DNA of 64,000 nucleotides from the NCBI RefSeq assembly GCF_020379485.1, contig NC_063436.1, positions 29,882,423 to 29,946,422 on the forward strand, read 5' to 3'. The DNA comes from Brassica napus (lineage: Eukaryota > Streptophyta > Magnoliopsida > Brassicales > Brassicaceae). The notes beneath the pieces are model-generated. The model was not told the DNA's origin. It searched no databases and saw only the letters and a program-made list of their open reading frames with translations. Each line of letters begins with the position of its first letter. Positions within the stretch are counted from its first letter, which is position 1. Below are positions 10,600-21,650 of the stretch, piece by piece. Made by a program: the position numbers and the translations under genes.

Positions 10600-12568
10600 A
10601 TATTCGGCTATAGGAGTTTTATTATAAATTTATTTCAAGATAGGAAAAAGAAGTCGATGGGTCCAATAGTTATTATCTCAACCGTTAAAAACATTCTTGA
10701 TTTGCTTGAAAGGGGCTCTTCTAGTTTGAGTCTCCCACCATGGTATTGTGGAAAACAAATTAAATCTCTATATAATTCAAAGTATTTTATAGCAAAACTA
10801 TGAAATCTAGTGAATATTATTGTAGTTTCAACTTTCAAGCTATCTAATAATGAACTTCCATGTACTCTTTATAGGTCGTGGTTATAAAATTCTGAAATAA
10901 GTACAGTCTGATACTATTGGTTTTATTAATAAACAAAAACTGTTAGTTTTTTTCCTTCCAGAAAATAGTGACTTAAATTTCGTACATCAAAATATTGTGT
11001 TGCCCAAATTTAAGATCTTAAAACTTGTTATATTAAAAGATCTATAATGGATTTTCATGTGTAAAAAAAAAATATAACAATACAAAAACTATAGCCCGAA
11101 AATTTTGAATTCCACATGTGCTATTACGAATGGGATAAATATGAACTTAACATTTCAAAATAAAACATATGAAACTGATTTGAAAGTTATTATTAAAATG
11201 GAAATGGCTGAACTCGTAAACTGCCATTTCTATATAGCTTAACTAGTGTCTCATAAATCTTAACATGTTAGACTAGCGGAGCAAATATCTGGTAAAATAC
11301 AAATACTGAAGATTGCTCTATAGCCATCAACAAAGGCGACTCGATTACTTAGAATATAAATTCATTTTAAAGTAAACCAATATTTAAGTAGCTAGAGTGT
11401 AATGATAACAGCTGCATTATACAAATTTATTTAAACTGTCTGTCTTTATGGATTTTAATAGTTTGTTACCTTTTCTTTTTCTGTGTCTTTACTTTAATTT
11501 TTCCAGGTAAAAAAAAATAAACGAGAAATATATTAAACTATATGTTTCTTTCTTTTGGTTATGTAATTGTATCCCTCTAAGTTGTTCGCATATGCAAAAA
11601 GTGTAATACGAATAGGGATCCATTGGTCATACTTTGGCTTTATTTATTTAAATCGGAAAAGCTGATTTTGATTGCTTTGTCGAAAGAGTTAATATCTTAT
11701 CTAGAATATAAATAAATTAATACTTTTTTGTGGAAAAGAAATCATGAATTGTTTGTTGTCTTCCAACTTGGATGTTTCGGGCTCCCAAATTTCGTATAGA
11801 TACTTTGACGGGCGACACTGTTATATTATTTGAATATTTTAGGTCGAAAAATTAGTTATTATTAACGATTTATTGTGGCTTGTGGAAAGTAAAACTTATT
11901 ATTGTGCTATAATTAAAAATTTCAGTAAAAATGAATAGTTCCGAAAAGTGAAAATGCAATAACCAAATAACAAAACTAAATCGAGTCTAAAAGTTTGATA
12001 TAACAAAAATAGAACAAAACAACTTTTATTTTCCTTCTTTAGGTTACTAACCGAAAACAAATACAATGTTGAAAATTTATGTTTTGCATGAATCAAGTAA
12101 AATCTTTGAACAGATGATAATGATGACACTTTTACCTGATTTTATTTTGGTTAAACACTTTTACCTGACTTGCTGTATTAATGATGTAAATAGTATATTT
12201 CTGTTGACTCTTACCAATTAACCCTCACGTAAAGTTAAACGTGTAGCATGATCAACTTTTTGGTTTCTTTTAACTTTACCATTTATTTACTTGTTCGGAT
12301 TCCAGTACTACATAATGGAGTATCAAAATAGTAAAACACCCTTTTCATCATATTTTATATAATAACGAGATAATTATTACGCCTAGAAGAAGTGTGCATG
12401 AGCTGGAGATATAAAAATCACATTATCCGACCAAAAATTAGGCCTAGATAATTTGTTTAGTAATGAGTGGTTAATAATTTGAACATAAAATTGTCATCAT
12501 TAGGTATTAGTTACCAATTCTCTTTTATTTTTCTCTGAATAAAATAGGAAGTCTATTTTAAGGTTTTA
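10600..12568. other. Intergenic, AT-rich, no gene seen
   Basis: Nearly 2 kb of AT-rich DNA upstream of the DUF761 gene. Open frames are short and resemble no protein I know. No terminal repeats stand out. Confidence 0.6.
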
Positions 12569-12830
12569 GAGCATCTCCAACTCATTGCTATTTTCATCTT
12601 TATAATAGCATTTAGAGATGAAATTGCTCCAACCCATCTCTATTTATTCCTCTATAATAGAGATCTCTATTTTTTCCTCTATTTATAGAGGAAGAAATAG
12701 CATTCCTCTATTTTTTACTCTATATTTTAGAGATTGCTATTTTAGGGGAATACATTGGAGCATATCTCACCTCTATTATAGAGTTCCCCTATTTTAGAGA
12801 TAAAAATAGCAAAATACATTGGAGATGGTC
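12569..12830. mobile_element. MITE with GAGCATCTCCAA-type ends
   Basis: A 262-bp element begins GAGCATCTCCAACTC and ends with the inverse, CATTGGAGATGGTC. The inside is built of partial palindromes of the type CTCTATTTATAGAG. A TA dinucleotide flanks both sides. Such ends are common in Brassicaceae MITEs. The superfamily is unclear: TA flanks suggest Tc1/mariner, while the GAGCAT ends also resemble the PIF/Harbinger element at 48879. Confidence 0.65.
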
Positions 12831-12839
12831 TAAGAGAAA

Positions 12840-13375
12840 ATGGGTCCTACTGCTCGGGAAAAAAAAAGAGAACCCTTTTTTACAATTTTAAATTTAGCAC
12901 CTTCTCAAGCAAGGCTTAAAAGTATTATCTTATATATTTCAAGAGGAATGATATTTACCTTATCACATACTTTATTTGCATCATGCTTACTGCAAGAGGA
13001 TACGATTTAACTTCGTCACTTAGAAAAAGTGTGTATGTAGATCTCATTTGTCGATCCATCTTTGGTTTGTCCTAAAAAAATTGGTACTCTATTTAATTAT
13101 CTTGATTGGTTTTAAAAGTTCTTTAGACTGTCAAAATATGTGTGCTACATGGACGAATATCCAACTTTCTTTTAAATGATACTTAGAATTTTCTTTTTTT
13201 TCATATATAAACTTTTCTCATGGATTAATGTTTGTAGTTCCATCTCTTATACGTTTGTGTTGCTTCATAGTTGTATTAGTAATCCATTCAGCCTTGTGTT
13301 TTAGGTTTCCTTGTATTTGAATCTTGTCTTTCAAATACGTAAATCGTGTATCAGATTTAATAATCCACTTTGCTC
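12840..13375. other. Intergenic, no gene seen
   Basis: About 540 bp of AT-rich DNA between the MITE and the SINE-like element. No coding or repeat signal is seen. Confidence 0.6.
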
Positions 13376-13575
13376 TTTTTTTTTTTGATAATCCAGGTAT
13401 CCGGACATCTCACTTAATCCGACTATCCCACCGCGTCCAACCGAAACTGACGAGGAAGATCCTGGAGACCAAATGAAAACCATGTTAAATCCGCTGTGGT
13501 CGGGACTCAAACTCGTGATGGCGGACACCTCAGCCGAGATTTCTTTACTACCAAACTACGAGGCCCGGTTAAAAG
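13376..13575 (-). mobile_element. tRNA-derived SINE (minus strand)
   Basis: On the minus strand this reads as a tRNA-like head (GTAGTTTGGTAGTAAAG as a weak A box, GAGTTTGAGTCCC as B box), a tRNA-unrelated body and the tail GGATACCTGGATTATC followed by a run of A. The tail resembles that of the SINE at 62177 (CGATTATCAAAAAAA), which supports the call. I could not find a target-site duplication. Confidence 0.6.
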
Positions 13576-13641
13576 AACCTCGGCTGAGATGTCCGCCATC
13601 ACGAGTGGCCGTGACTCGAACTCGTGATGGCGGACACCTCT
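13502..13641. repeat. Inverted and direct copies of a SINE head
   Basis: The phrase CGTGATGGCGGACACCTC occurs at about 13514 and again at 13623, with an inverted near-copy at about 13582-13607. Together they make a potential stem-loop. The right copy abuts the left end of the CACTA element. It looks like a rearranged second SINE head. Confidence 0.6.
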
Positions 13642-15152
13642 CACTACAAGAAAACACAAGTTTTACGAGGGCAGTTTTCCTCGTGATTTCGTCGTAAAAG
13701 CAGTGTTACGAGGAATTAGCGAGGAAACCCGTTTCGTCGTTATACGTTTGTCGTAACGCATATATCCTCGCTAATTCGTCGTAGCGTAGCGAGGAAATAA
13801 TTTCGTCGTAAAAGCGAAGAAGAATATTTCGTCGTAAAGACCACGTAAAGCTTCCACGTAAGGACGTCGCTAAATTTCCTCGTAAATACCTCGAAAGCCA
13901 TTCCTCGTTAAAGCCACGTAAATAACTCGAAAGTAAATACTCGTAAAGTAAACGTAAATATCTTGATAGCTTTCCTCGTAAAGACCACGTGAATTTTCCA
14001 CGTCATTTCCTTGTAAACATTTCCTCGTAAAAACCTCGTTAAGCTTCCACGTAAAGAAGTCGCAAAATAGCTACGAAATTACTTCGTTTCGTTATTTTAC
14101 AGAAATAAAAAAAATTATAATTAAAAAAATTATTTAAATTATTAATAAAATTAAAATTCTAAAAAAATCAAAACCAAAATATTTTATATATAAATAAGTT
14201 TTGAATTCATAATACAAGAACCGAAATTAAAAAGAACTAAGGGTCGTTAATCGCCCGGTAGAATTCATCACTCCTCGCCGTTACATCCGCCTCGGCATGT
14301 GAGTCGTCGGTTGGTGACTACCTGGCTCACCGAACATCTCTCTGTAATGGGCAGTAAGTCTACCTTTTCGAACCTGAGAAAAAAATTTAATTTTTTAAAT
14401 TTCCGTCAACAGTATATTTTCCAACATTATCCACCTAATCAACACTAAATAACATAAGATCCGTAAACTTATCTAAATTCCCTATACTAACCGCCTAATC
14501 TACCTAAACTAACCAAATTAGAGAGGAATTAGAGAGGCTTACCATTGCAACGAAACAGGGAGGAAGTGGAGAGGAAGTAGAGAGGAAAGAAAGAGTGAGC
14601 GCTCGGGGTGTATATATAAGATTACATTCCGTCGCAAATTCCTCGTAATTTTACGACGAATTACAGAGGCCCGTGTTTTTTTTTACGACGAAACAGCGAG
14701 AGATTACAAAGGCCCGCGTTTTATTATACGAGGAAGTTACGAGGAATTACAAAGGCCCGTGTTTTTTAGGTACGAGGACGTTACGACGATTTTGCTTACG
14801 TGGAATTACCGAGGAAAGCTTCCCTATAAATATACCCGTAACTCTCCTTCTCAACCGACACCCAAACTCCCAAATCACACCCTATCTCACTTCATACTCT
14901 CAAATCCAATCCTATTCAAATTATAAAAATTTGAAAAAAAAGGAAGAGAAGAAGATATTGGAATTTATGTTGGTGAGACTTAAGTAATATAATTGCTGGA
15001 AGTCTTGCCACATGTAAATCCAGTATATTTCTTCTTCTTTTTTTTTTCTAGTTTTTACGGTACGAGGTGTTTACGACGATTTTGGTTACGAGGTGTTTAC
15101 GACGATTCCGTCCTACGTGGAATTAAAGTGGGCCGCGTTCATCATTTACTTT

Positions 15153-15310
15153 ACGTGGTATTTACGACGAATCTCTCCTACGTGGTATTTACGACGAATC
15201 TGTCCTACGTGGTATTTACGACGAATCTGTCCTACGTGGTATTTACGACGAATCTGTCCTACGTGGTATTTACGACGAATCTGTCCTACGTGGTATTTAC
15301 GAGGAATTCG
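15153..15310 (+). repeat. 27-bp tandem repeat in CACTA copy A, about 5-6 units
   Basis: The unit TACGTGGTATTTACGACGAA plus TCTGTCC (27 bp) repeats head to tail with few differences. Because 27 is a multiple of three, frames on both strands stay open through it, producing spurious 9-residue repeats. The units contain the same motifs as the subterminal repeats, so they are probably an expanded transposase-binding array. Confidence 0.85.
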
Positions 15311-15856
15311 TCGTAAGTTCGACGTTAACATACGAGGAATTAACGAGTATTCCATTTAAATCCCTAAAACCCGAAACCCCAAACCCCAAACCCCATATTC
15401 CTTATCTTCTACTTCATATATTCCAAACCCTATCTTTATTTTCATTCCAAACCACAATTACTTATTTTCATTCACTCAGAGAGTCTTACGTGGAATTAGC
15501 GTGCCCCGCTTTCTTTATTTTTTTTTTAATTTCGTCGTAAACTCCTCGTGGCCTTACGACAACCTTACGACGATTTTGGCTTACGAGGAATTAACGAGTA
15601 TTACGTATAAATCCCTAAAATCCGAAACCCCAAACCCCATCTTCCTTATCTTCTACTTCATATATTCCAAACCCCAAACCCATCTACCCTTGAACCTCAA
15701 TCTATTCTTTCACCTCAAACCCTATTTATAAAATATTCCAAACCCCAAACCACAAGTCCATATTCATAATTAAAATAAACTTTCACATTACCTTATTCAT
15801 AAATCAAACTCCCACATTATCTTATTCATAAAACAAACTACATAAAATCAAATACA

Positions 15857-16270
15857 TCAATCGGATACATCAACATTCTCGTCATCACTAGAAACATCAT
15901 TATTTTCATTAAACTCGTTTTTAACAGCTTCGTCTGTGGCATCGTCGGTAAGATCTTCGTACTCGTGATTATGCGGATCAATGAGAAGGATGTCATCAAT
16001 TTCTTGTTCAGGTTCCTCGACTTCATTTATCTGTTCTTCTTGCAATGGTGGTTCTTCTCCACTGATAATTCGTCCTCGAGGTGTAACTTTGATCACAGCT
16101 AACCAATTTATACCCGAATCTCTCATTCGAGGGTATGGAAGGAAGCTAACTTGGTCTGCTTGTGAAGCTAAGATGAAAGGCTCGAATTTGTTGTACCTTC
16201 GTCCACCGTTGACATCAACTACACCGAATTTGTTAGACCGAACACCTCTGTGACGACGGAATCGAACCAT
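15857..16270 (-). pseudogene. DUF4216-type C-terminal fragment of a CACTA-borne protein (copy A)
   Basis: A 137-codon open frame starting MVRFRRHRGVRSNKFGVV. The core FGVVDVNGGRRYNKFEPFI followed by LASQADQVSFLPYP is the typical DUF4216 pattern (F-x-V-D-V-N, then PF-I-L-A-x-Q-A-x-Q-V), found at the C-terminus of plant CACTA transposon proteins. The tail is strongly acidic (EEPEQEIDDILLIDP, SSDDENVDVSD). The rest of the protein is missing, so this is a remnant kept within the element and not a host gene. The same fragment occurs in copy B at 60847-61266. Confidence 0.75.
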
Positions 16271-16769
16271 TCACATTGGAAGAGGACGCATTTCAACTTC
16301 AATATCCCTGGAAATTCGACTTCAATAATCTCCGTCAAGATCCCGTAGAAATCTATTTCCCCTTTCACACATATTCCATAGTTACTGGTCGTCCGCTGTC
16401 TACCATACTCATATGTGTGAAAAGTATAGCCTCGTGTGAAATTACGACGAAAATTAATTGGATGGCCAAAAAAAACGTGAGCTACCTACCAAGTTGGTGG
16501 ATTCAAAATTTCCTCGTTAAGTACACGTAAAGTATTTCGTCGTAAAGAACTCGCGAAGTTTACGTGGTATTTACAAGGAAATAGTGTTTCCTCGTAAAAG
16601 CCACGTCAATTTACATCGTCTTTACGACGAAATTGTTTTGTCGTTACCTTACGACGAAATAACGATGCTTCTCTTTTTCCACGTACTTTCCTCGTAAAAT
16701 CAACGTACTTTTACGAGGATTATTTTTCCTCGTTAATTATCCTCGTTAAACTTACGTTTTCTTGTAGTG

Positions 16770-17712
16770 TCTTTCTTAATTTCGCACTTATTCACTATCA
16801 GCGAGTTAGGTGTCACTTGGTGGTGTTTAAAAAGGGCCATATAAATAAATGTTTCATAGCTTAAGAGTAAGTGAAACCCTAATACGCGACTTTGAATAAA
16901 ATCATTCTAGACACAATTAGAACATATTTACACATTAAAACATACGAATATCCTAGTGACCCGCTTTGACATACTTGATACTTCTATGATAGTCTATTGG
17001 TACTTACGAAACACTAAGTTTTATTGGTATATTAGCTGAAGTAAATTAACAAGTATTAGCAACAATGAAAATAATATTTTTTTAAATCTCTAAGTAACAC
17101 AAATGATCAGCGCGGTTGGTGAGAGTTCATATGGACACCGGATAATACGCAAGTTTTATTGAATTTATTCAGTGACTCGAAAGCACTTCCAGTGGCCAAA
17201 ACATTATCCGTTCTATTTTAATTAACAAAAAGATAGGTTATGGTTTCACTTTGCGTAGTTATTTGTAAGGTTGATGTGGACTTTGGGTTAGCTAATGATG
17301 GCTAAACAATATAGGATCCCTACTTTGCTACTACTATAATTTTAATTTCTCGTAGTTTCTTATATTAGTGGAGTATCTTTGCAGTGTCGGATAGTGGGAT
17401 TGAAAAGTTTTAATTTGGAAAGAAATCGAAATTACAATATAATACAAGCAGTTGCTTTTAAGTTTTTTAATGGTCTAAAGAATCATAATACGTTGTTAGC
17501 AAGTAGGAGGAACAATACAAATGGCTCTTTTATAAATGATAGTAATATCAATCAATAATGAGTTGAAGATTTTGGTTTGCGATGTGGGTTACATAAAAGA
17601 GCTTTTGGACTATGCATGAGTTGTTATTGGACCTTAGTTTTGGGTTTGCAGGTTTATTGGGCTATACTTGGCTTGTAATGAGGGTATGTACATTGCACGC
17701 TTGGCTTTGAGC
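16770..17712. other. Intergenic upstream of the START-like gene
   Basis: AT-rich; no gene or bounded repeat seen. The last part is the promoter region of the gene at 17802. Confidence 0.6.
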
Positions 17713-17720
17713 ATAAATAG
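17713..17720 (+). promoter_or_regulatory. Probable TATA box of the START-like gene
   Basis: ATAAATAG lies about 82 bp upstream of the chosen ATG at 17802, a normal plant TATA spacing. Confidence 0.45.
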
Positions 17721-17801
17721 CTTCGTGCTACCAAACTTCTTGATAAACATTGCACCAAAGCGACTAACTATACAAGTCATATCATCAAAGTGGTCGGTCA
17801 C

Positions 17802-18287
17802 ATGGAGCAAGAAACGGCTGCGTCAAAGTGGGAGGGAAAACAAGCCGTCCAAGTCAACGGGGTCACGGTGGAGCAAGCCTGGTCAGTCGTTTCAGACTTC
17901 TGCAATGTTCACGAGTGGTTCCCAACTGTTGACACGTGTCACAGAGTGGAAGGAACCGATGGTCAGGTGGGTTTGGTCCGATACTGCGCCTCCAACAAAA
18001 TCAAAGACGAGGAAATCAAATGGGCTAAAGAGCGTTTGGTCGAGATCGATCCAGTCGGGCGGTGTTTGAGCTACGAGGTCCTTGAAAATAACGTGGGGTT
18101 CGGATCTTACGTGGCGACGGTCAAAGTGGTGCCAATGGACGGTGGAGATGAATCGGATGGAAAAATCTGTCGAATCGAGTGGTCGTTTGTGTCCGATCCT
18201 GTTGATGGTTGGACGAAGGAAAACCTTGAATCCTACGTGGGTTTTTGTCTTCAACATATGGCGGACAAAATGGAAATGAATCTGTAA
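17802..18287 (+). CDS. START-like / polyketide cyclase family protein (lachrymatory-factor-synthase-like)
   Basis: An intact single-exon gene of 161 residues. The start MEQETAASKWEGK matches relatives. An earlier in-frame ATG at 17790 would add four residues. The SRPBCC fold is seen in order: KWEGKQAVQVNGVTVEQAWS (helix-grip start), VVSDFCNVHEWFPTVDTCHR at about residues 36-55, GLVRYCAS near 65, RCLSYEVLENNVGFGSYVAT near 95 and the long C-terminal helix ENLESYVGFCLQHMADKMEM. Proteins of this fold hold hydrophobic ligands. Onion lachrymatory-factor synthase is a relative, but most plant members have no assigned substrate, so the reaction is unknown here. By order it matches Arabidopsis AT4G32870. 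An AATAAAG polyadenylation signal lies near 18337. Confidence 0.88.
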   Translation: MEQETAASKWEGKQAVQVNGVTVEQAWSVVSDFCNVHEWFPTVDTCHRVEGTDGQVGLVRYCASNKIKDEEIKWAKERLVEIDPVGRCLSYEVLENNVGFGSYVATVKVVPMDGGDESDGKICRIEWSFVSDPVDGWTKENLESYVGFCLQHMADKMEMNL

Positions 18288-18649
18288 AACCTTTTCTATG
18301 CTTTTCTTGATAAAAATATGTCAAAATCTCATTGTGAAATAAAGATACATTCGATTTGGTGCTTTTTCTATCATGTATCATCTATGATTGTATGAACTTT
18401 ATTTTTTTCCTGGATTTGTTGTATTCTCTGGATTACTCTGATTAGTACTTAATCTAAGAATTAATATATTGGGGCCCTAATATATTCGTCAAAACTTTTT
18501 ATGTTGATAGCCTGATCGATTACATATTAGTTTGATTTTTACGTTCATTACATCTGGTTTTTCAAACAATGAAAGATACTACTTACAAAAAAACAATGAA
18601 AGACATTTCCGAAATATATTCTAAAAGAATGTTAGCCACACAAAACTAT

Positions 18650-18650
<1 letters not shown>

Positions 18651-18682
<32 letters not shown>
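18651..18682. repeat. (CT)n-(AT)n microsatellite
   Basis: A CT run followed directly by an AT run of about 18 bases, downstream of the START-like gene. The surrounding 18.3-19.3 kb is AT-rich and holds no recognisable gene. A second short AT run is near 19231. Confidence 0.9.
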
Positions 18683-19305
18683 CCTTTTCTATCTTAAATA
18701 AAGATTTCTTACCTTCTTTTTATGTATTTTACTATTGACAAATCAATACTATTAAAGCAGTAACAACTATTACTTATTAATATAAGTGTGGTCCAACTAT
18801 TTTAATATAATTATTAAAATCTTTTATTAATCATTTAAGATAAATATTATACAAAAAAATATATATATGACTAAAAATACAAATATAAAAATTAAATTTT
18901 AATAAAAATATAAAACAAAAAATATAAGGGCGGGTAAATTTTTTAAAGAAAGAAAAGATTCGCTAATGGAGAATGGTTTTCCTTTCTTCACGTAGAGGAT
19001 GGTTTGAAGTAGATATTACAAACAATTTAGAAACAAAAAAAAATCCATGCAAAAAAGGAATATTGCACGTAACATTTCATAACCTAATTAACAGGCTAAC
19101 ACAAAAAGAAGTGTTGGAAAAACAAGAAAATAAAATAAAACCTTTCAAACTTGGAGATGATAGTACATAGTCATAATTTCCGACTACATAACTAAATAGT
19201 AAATACAAATTAAGTAAGAGTTAAGAGTATATATATATATATATCTGAAGAAAACGTATCTCTGTGTTTTGATAATTAACGTAATTTTTTTAATAAAAAA
19301 TCAGA

Positions 19306-19815
19306 TAAAAACCAGTTGAGGAACATGAAGCAGATACAATGAGGATCTTCGTCGTCGTTGAACCCTTTCCATGCAACAGCAATTTCGTACGTTACTGCTC
19401 TCCCCATGCTTCCCCTCCGTCAATATAATTCACATAAACCCCTGAAAGATTATTTTTAATAATTTGATTTAAGGCCGCACACTTATGATTTTTTTTTTTA
19501 ATATGATTTAAAAAATAAAATCATAGTTATGGTTTTATTGCACCGTTACATTCAACTTTTTGTTAAAACATAATGTTTTTGTAGGAAAATTTTAATCTGA
19601 GGGTACCTGTTGCATTATCTGAGGGAAGTCGGAGACTCGGAGGATAAGGTCTTCTCCCGTTGTTGACAAAGATTTTCTCGAGAGTGATATCTTGAAAGTA
19701 CCACCAACGTACAATTACAACAACAACAAAAAAAAAGTACCACCAACGTAGTCTCCAGCATGTCTAAACCAGCCTGGTTACAAATGTTAATTTCGGCGGT
19801 AAGTACTGCAATGAA
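19306..19815 (-). pseudogene. HB-8: Relic of an HD-ZIP III transcription factor gene (ATHB-8 type), last exons only
   Basis: Two minus-strand pieces match the C-terminal MEKHLA region of HD-ZIP III proteins. The first (about 19815-19600) gives NQAGLDMLETTL, then DITLEKIFVNNGRR, then, after a frameshift, DFPQIMQQ. The second (about 19425-19305) gives SMGRAVTYEIAVAWKGFNDD followed by EDPHCICFMFLNW, the protein's extreme C-terminus. A T/G-rich insertion splits the first piece. The homeodomain, leucine zipper and START domains are absent. Arabidopsis AT4G32880 (ATHB-8, vascular development) lies between the START-like gene and GATA9, exactly as here. HD-ZIP III membership is strong; the ATHB-8 identity is by synteny. 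Confidence 0.8.
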
Positions 19816-20426
19816 CAAACCGGCCACTTTCCTCGTTAGAAAAGTTGTAACTTCCGAAACTAATTTTTCTTTTTTGTCAACAAACTTCCGAAACTATATA
19901 TGCTAATATGCGCAAGTATCGTTGATGTTTAAAATATCGCTAGGCTCAAATCGTATATTCGTAGATATTCAAATTATTTGTAGACACAACATAATAGTAT
20001 TACTTTAGAGATGGGCTTCTGTTTTTGTTTACAGTGGGCCTCAGCTTAAAAATAACAACAGAAGTAGTCGGAAGTAGAATTTTTTTTTTTGCATGTAGTT
20101 GCTTTATCCATTACAGAAGCATAGTATATTGCTAGTCTGTTAAAAAAAAAACTACATTGCATAAGGGCAACATTATTGGTTCTACTTAATTTTGTCCTTA
20201 GAATAAAATAGTATTATTTTTTAGTTAGGGACAAATGCATAAGGACTTTCTTAATTTTGTTGATTATTGGTAGGACCAAAAAAGTCCTTAGCATATTTTA
20301 TATTATTTATTTTAATGTGTGATTAGATATAAAAAATACATTTTAAATAAAACATAAAAGAGAAGTTTAACATTAAAAAAAAAAAAATTACAACAAACAT
20401 TTTATTAAATTCAAAAAACATAAAAA

Positions 20427-20944
20427 TTACATGTTATTTGGAAGATGCCCAAATTTAGTCCAAATATTTTCAATCAAATCATTTTTTAAATTATGATGGG
20501 CTTGTCTATTGCGAACGTTTGTTCGACGATCCATTGTATTACCGAGTGGCGAAGGCATATTGACGGAAAAGCTTTCCTCTTCACTTTCTTCATATCCAGG
20601 AACCACATATTGTGTCCTTTCTGCCCGTTCATCCTCGACAATCATATCCAGAAAGTGCCTGATTTTTGGTTATTCCCTACAATTGAGTCCTTAGAGGTAT
20701 TTAACCAGGCACTGATCAGCATCTCGTCCTCGGCTGGGGTCCATTTGTGTCTCCTTCCACGCTCTACGGGTGGATGTGCGGGTGGAGTTGGAGCCTCACC
20801 CTATTGAGAACTGAATTGAGGGATCTGTGAAGATCCAGAAGGAAAACTCTCAAAAGGAGAGTTTCCAGCATTAACACTATCGTGTTGACTGTAAAGAAGG
20901 CCTGTATAACCAGCAGACTGGCTATACGGATTCCTTGGATCCAT
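20427..20944 (-). pseudogene. Harbinger Myb-like ORF1 start joined to transposase C-terminus
   Basis: From the ATG at 20944 the frame reads MDPRNPYSQSAGYTG, hits a stop near 20807, then resumes in frame as RRHKWTPAEDEMLISAWLN, TSKDSIVGNNQK and SGTFW. This is the N-terminal SANT/trihelix segment of the Harbinger DNA-binding partner. At about 20645 it runs straight into the acidic C-terminal tail of the DDE transposase, which ends LIENIWTKFGHLPNNM. Compare ORF1 at 50460 (WTTKEDVVLISAWLNTSKDP) and the end of the transposase at 53643 (LMENIWQKFGDEDE). The whole catalytic core and everything between the two genes is deleted. Confidence 0.8.
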
Positions 20945-20966
20945 AGAAAAAAGAAGATAGCAGTGA

Positions 20967-21055
20967 AAAGAGAATAGAAAAAGGAATGAGACAGAGTTAT
21001 ACCAGAGAAAAGAGAATAGAAAAAGGAATGAGACAGAGTTATACCAGAGAAAAGA
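20967..21055. repeat. 42-bp tandem duplication
   Basis: A purine-rich 42-bp unit containing GAATAGAAAAAGGAATGAGA occurs twice in a row in the leader of the relic Harbinger ORF1. Confidence 0.85.
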
Positions 21056-21125
21056 GAAAGAAAATGATGGACATAGAATCGATATTGTGAAAGGAGGATT
21101 AAATAGTAGAAAATGGTAATTAAAA

Positions 21126-21650
21126 CTACCATAATGAGCTAACTACAAAAGTACATCTCAGTAACTTCACATTACACAACCATAATTACCTAAGTACAAT
21201 TGCATTAACTACCAAAGAAACTAGCCTTGCAAAGAAACTACACGCTTTGGTCACAATGAAAACGGTCTCAACACTATTGGTTAAGTGTGGCCTTGCAAAC
21301 TAACTATATCCTTTAACTAGTATACAATCTAAAAGCTTTGGTCGCAAACAAAACAGAGAAAGAAAACGCAACCATAATTATCTAAGTATACTACCATAAT
21401 GAGCTAGCTACAAAAGTACATCTCAGTAACTTCACATTACACAACCATAATTACCTAAGTACAATTGCATTAACTACCAAAGAAACTAGCCTTGCAAAGA
21501 AACTACACGCTTTGGTCACAATGAAAACGGTCTCAACACTACCAAGAAAGTGTGGCCTTGCAAACTAACTATATCCTTTAACTAGTATACAATCTAAAAG
21601 CTTTGGTCACAAACAAAACAGAGAAAGAAAACGCAACCTAAAAGCTTTGG
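21126..21650. repeat. 265-bp tandem duplication inside the Harbinger derivative
   Basis: A unit starting CTACCATAATGAGCTA is present at 21126 and again at 21391 with only a few differences. It is non-coding. It must have arisen after, or moved with, the element. Confidence 0.9.

Larger units (their letters stand above)
13642..16769. mobile_element. Non-autonomous CACTA (En/Spm) element, copy A, 3.1 kb
   Basis: The element begins CACTACAAGAAAACACAAG and ends with the inverse of CACTACAAGAAAACGTAAG. The 3-bp target duplication is TCT on both sides. Hundreds of bases inward from each end are studded with short motifs in both orientations (TCGTCGTAA, TACGAGGAA, CCACGTAAA), as in CACTA subterminal repeat regions where transposase binds. 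No transposase (TNP2-like) core is present. A C-terminal DUF4216 remnant lies at 15857-16270. A longer relative is at 57808-61825. Confidence 0.92.

Noticed and set aside
15153..15310. Regularly repeated 27-bp units considered as a CRISPR-like array.
   Set aside because: The repeats are contiguous with no unique spacers, and the DNA is plant nuclear.
14993..15359. Open frames with repeated YLRRICPTW or RRKYHVGQI units, also in 59246-60575.
   Set aside because: They come from the 27-bp CACTA repeat read in different frames. They have no start context or conserved domain.
15355..15400. Telomere-like CCCTAAA and AAACCCC runs inside the CACTA elements.
   Set aside because: Only isolated units occur, amid CAAACCCC low-complexity sequence; there is no interstitial telomere array.
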